This document shows, in pieces, positions 5,676 to 6,022 of a stretch of 6,022 nt of DNA. Positions within the stretch are counted from its first letter, which is position 1. The number at the start of each line of letters is the position of its first letter. The notes under the pieces are model-generated. The model worked only from the letters and a program-made list of their open reading frames with translations, was not told the DNA's origin and ran no database searches. The position numbers and the translations under genes were made by a program. The DNA comes from an uncultured cyanobacterium. GTDB taxonomy: Bacteria; Cyanobacteriota; Cyanobacteriia; Phormidesmidales; Phormidesmidaceae. The DNA lies in contig CALHGI010000555.1 in assembly GCA_938029995.1 (NCBI GenBank), positions 1 to 6,022 of the forward strand, written 5' to 3'.

Positions 5676-5703
5676 GATTGCTTAAAGCGTTTAGATGGCA
5701 ATC
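5676..5703. repeat. Nested inverted repeat in the divergent intergenic region
   Basis: GATTGC (5676-5681) and GCAATC (5698-5703) are complementary and enclose a second small hairpin, TAAA-GCG-TTTA (5683-5693). No T-run follows. It lies about 215 bp before the photolyase start and 270 bp before the rightmost gene, so it could be a regulatory site for either. Confidence 0.3.
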
Positions 5704-5958
5704 GCTATGGGCGTAGCAAACGGCTGACTGCATTCGTTAGTTTGCGATATTTTTTAACCTTTGGTGTTTAGATCAGCACGCGCTAGTATTTGCCTATAGT
5801 AAATGGTCTGATGCATGGAATGTCATGGTGTAAATCAGACTATTGACGGCGTTGTTAATCCTTGGGGGCACCTGAAAAATGATTGTGGTGCACTTTTTCC
5901 GGGGTGGTTCATCCTGTAATTCACTAGTGGCGACGTTTGTCCTGCGTGTTACCCAATC

Positions 5959-5964
5959 GGGAGG
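5959..5964 (+). promoter_or_regulatory. Ribosome binding site of the rightmost gene
   Basis: GGGAGG ends 8 nt before the ATG at 5973. It is the strongest Shine-Dalgarno sequence in the window next to a gene start and supports a real gene there, although only its first codons are present. Confidence 0.7.
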
Positions 5965-5972
5965 TTAGTTCC

Positions 5973-6022
5973 ATGAATACGGCCGAAGCCGCTCCCTGTG
6001 TATTGCTAGTGGAAGCGAACGA
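5973..6022 (+). CDS. Start of a gene, possibly a response-regulator receiver protein (partial)
   Basis: Only 16 full codons are in the window: a short head (MNTAEAAPC), then VLLVEAN, and an incomplete GA- codon that must be Asp or Glu. The pattern of a hydrophobic strand followed by an acidic cluster is how CheY-like receiver domains begin (VLLVEDN or ILLVDDD), near residue 10 as expected. If so, the second residue of the acidic pair is Ala here. This is a family guess from one strand; other proteins can begin this way. The start is well supported by GGGAGG 8 nt upstream. Confidence 0.55.
   Translation, partial: MNTAEAAPCVLLVEAN

Larger units (their letters stand above)
5462..5972. other. 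Divergent intergenic region of 511 bp
   Basis: I see no supported gene. The part nearest the photolyase holds GTTTTTGCGGC repeats, and the middle holds the GATTGC/GCAATC inverted repeat. A -10-like TATAGT lies at 5795-5800 on + without a good -35. A short frame (5879-5968, 29 codons, no clear ribosome site) ends 4 nt before the next gene. The stretch must contain promoters for the photolyase gene and the rightmost gene, but none is convincing by eye. Confidence 0.5.

Noticed and set aside
5458..5733. Open frame on - of 91 codons overlapping the photolyase start region
   Set aside because: The composition is irregular, with no recognisable motif; it overlaps the real photolyase start in another frame and runs through the repeat cluster.
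5795..5800. TATAGT as the -10 box of the rightmost gene
   Set aside because: No -35-like hexamer lies 15-19 bp upstream, and the site is about 170 bp from the start codon; one hexamer alone is weak evidence.

Overview
The window looks like about 6 kb of chromosome from a cyanobacterium of moderate to high GC content. The evidence is S-layer homology (SLH) modules on a large protein, one HIP1 octamer (GCGATCGC at 3531-3538), and gene families that are common in that phylum. I cannot name the genus. There are no rRNA or tRNA genes, CRISPR arrays or recognisable insertion sequences.

Layout. (1) 1-786: two adjacent inverted repeats and a consensus TATAAT box lead directly into a SPOUT (TrmH/TrmJ/LasT-like) RNA 2'-O-methyltransferase gene on +. 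(2) 764-871: a candidate 35-residue single-span membrane protein on -, whose 3' end overlaps the methyltransferase gene. (3) 872-1199: a gene-free stretch with an inverted repeat and a 14-bp tandem duplication. (4) 1200-3290: a 696-residue FAD-dependent oxidoreductase with C-terminal SLH modules and no signal peptide. (5) 3291-3964: an AT-richer segment with a 50-residue ribbon-helix-helix protein. A split 15-bp inverted repeat lies upstream of that gene and a 15-bp hairpin lies downstream, followed by a second terminator-like hairpin. (6) 3965-5461 on -: an iron-sulfur bacterial cryptochrome/photolyase (FeS-BCP, PhrB/CryB type) with all four cluster cysteines and the His-His pair. (7) 5462-5972: a divergent intergenic region with short GTTTTTGCGGC repeats next to the photolyase start. 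(8) 5973-6022: the first 16 codons of a gene on + that may encode a response-regulator receiver; it runs off the window.

The genes do not form an obvious pathway or operon: strands alternate and gaps are large. The photolyase and the final gene are divergent and share a 511-bp upstream region. The ribbon-helix-helix gene and the photolyase converge on the hairpin-rich stretch 3595-3819. No complete new multi-gene system is visible. The observations most worth checking are the SLH-flavoenzyme fusion without an export signal, the structured segment around the orphan ribbon-helix-helix gene, the tiny membrane protein antisense to the methyltransferase 3' end, and the possibly leaderless methyltransferase promoter.
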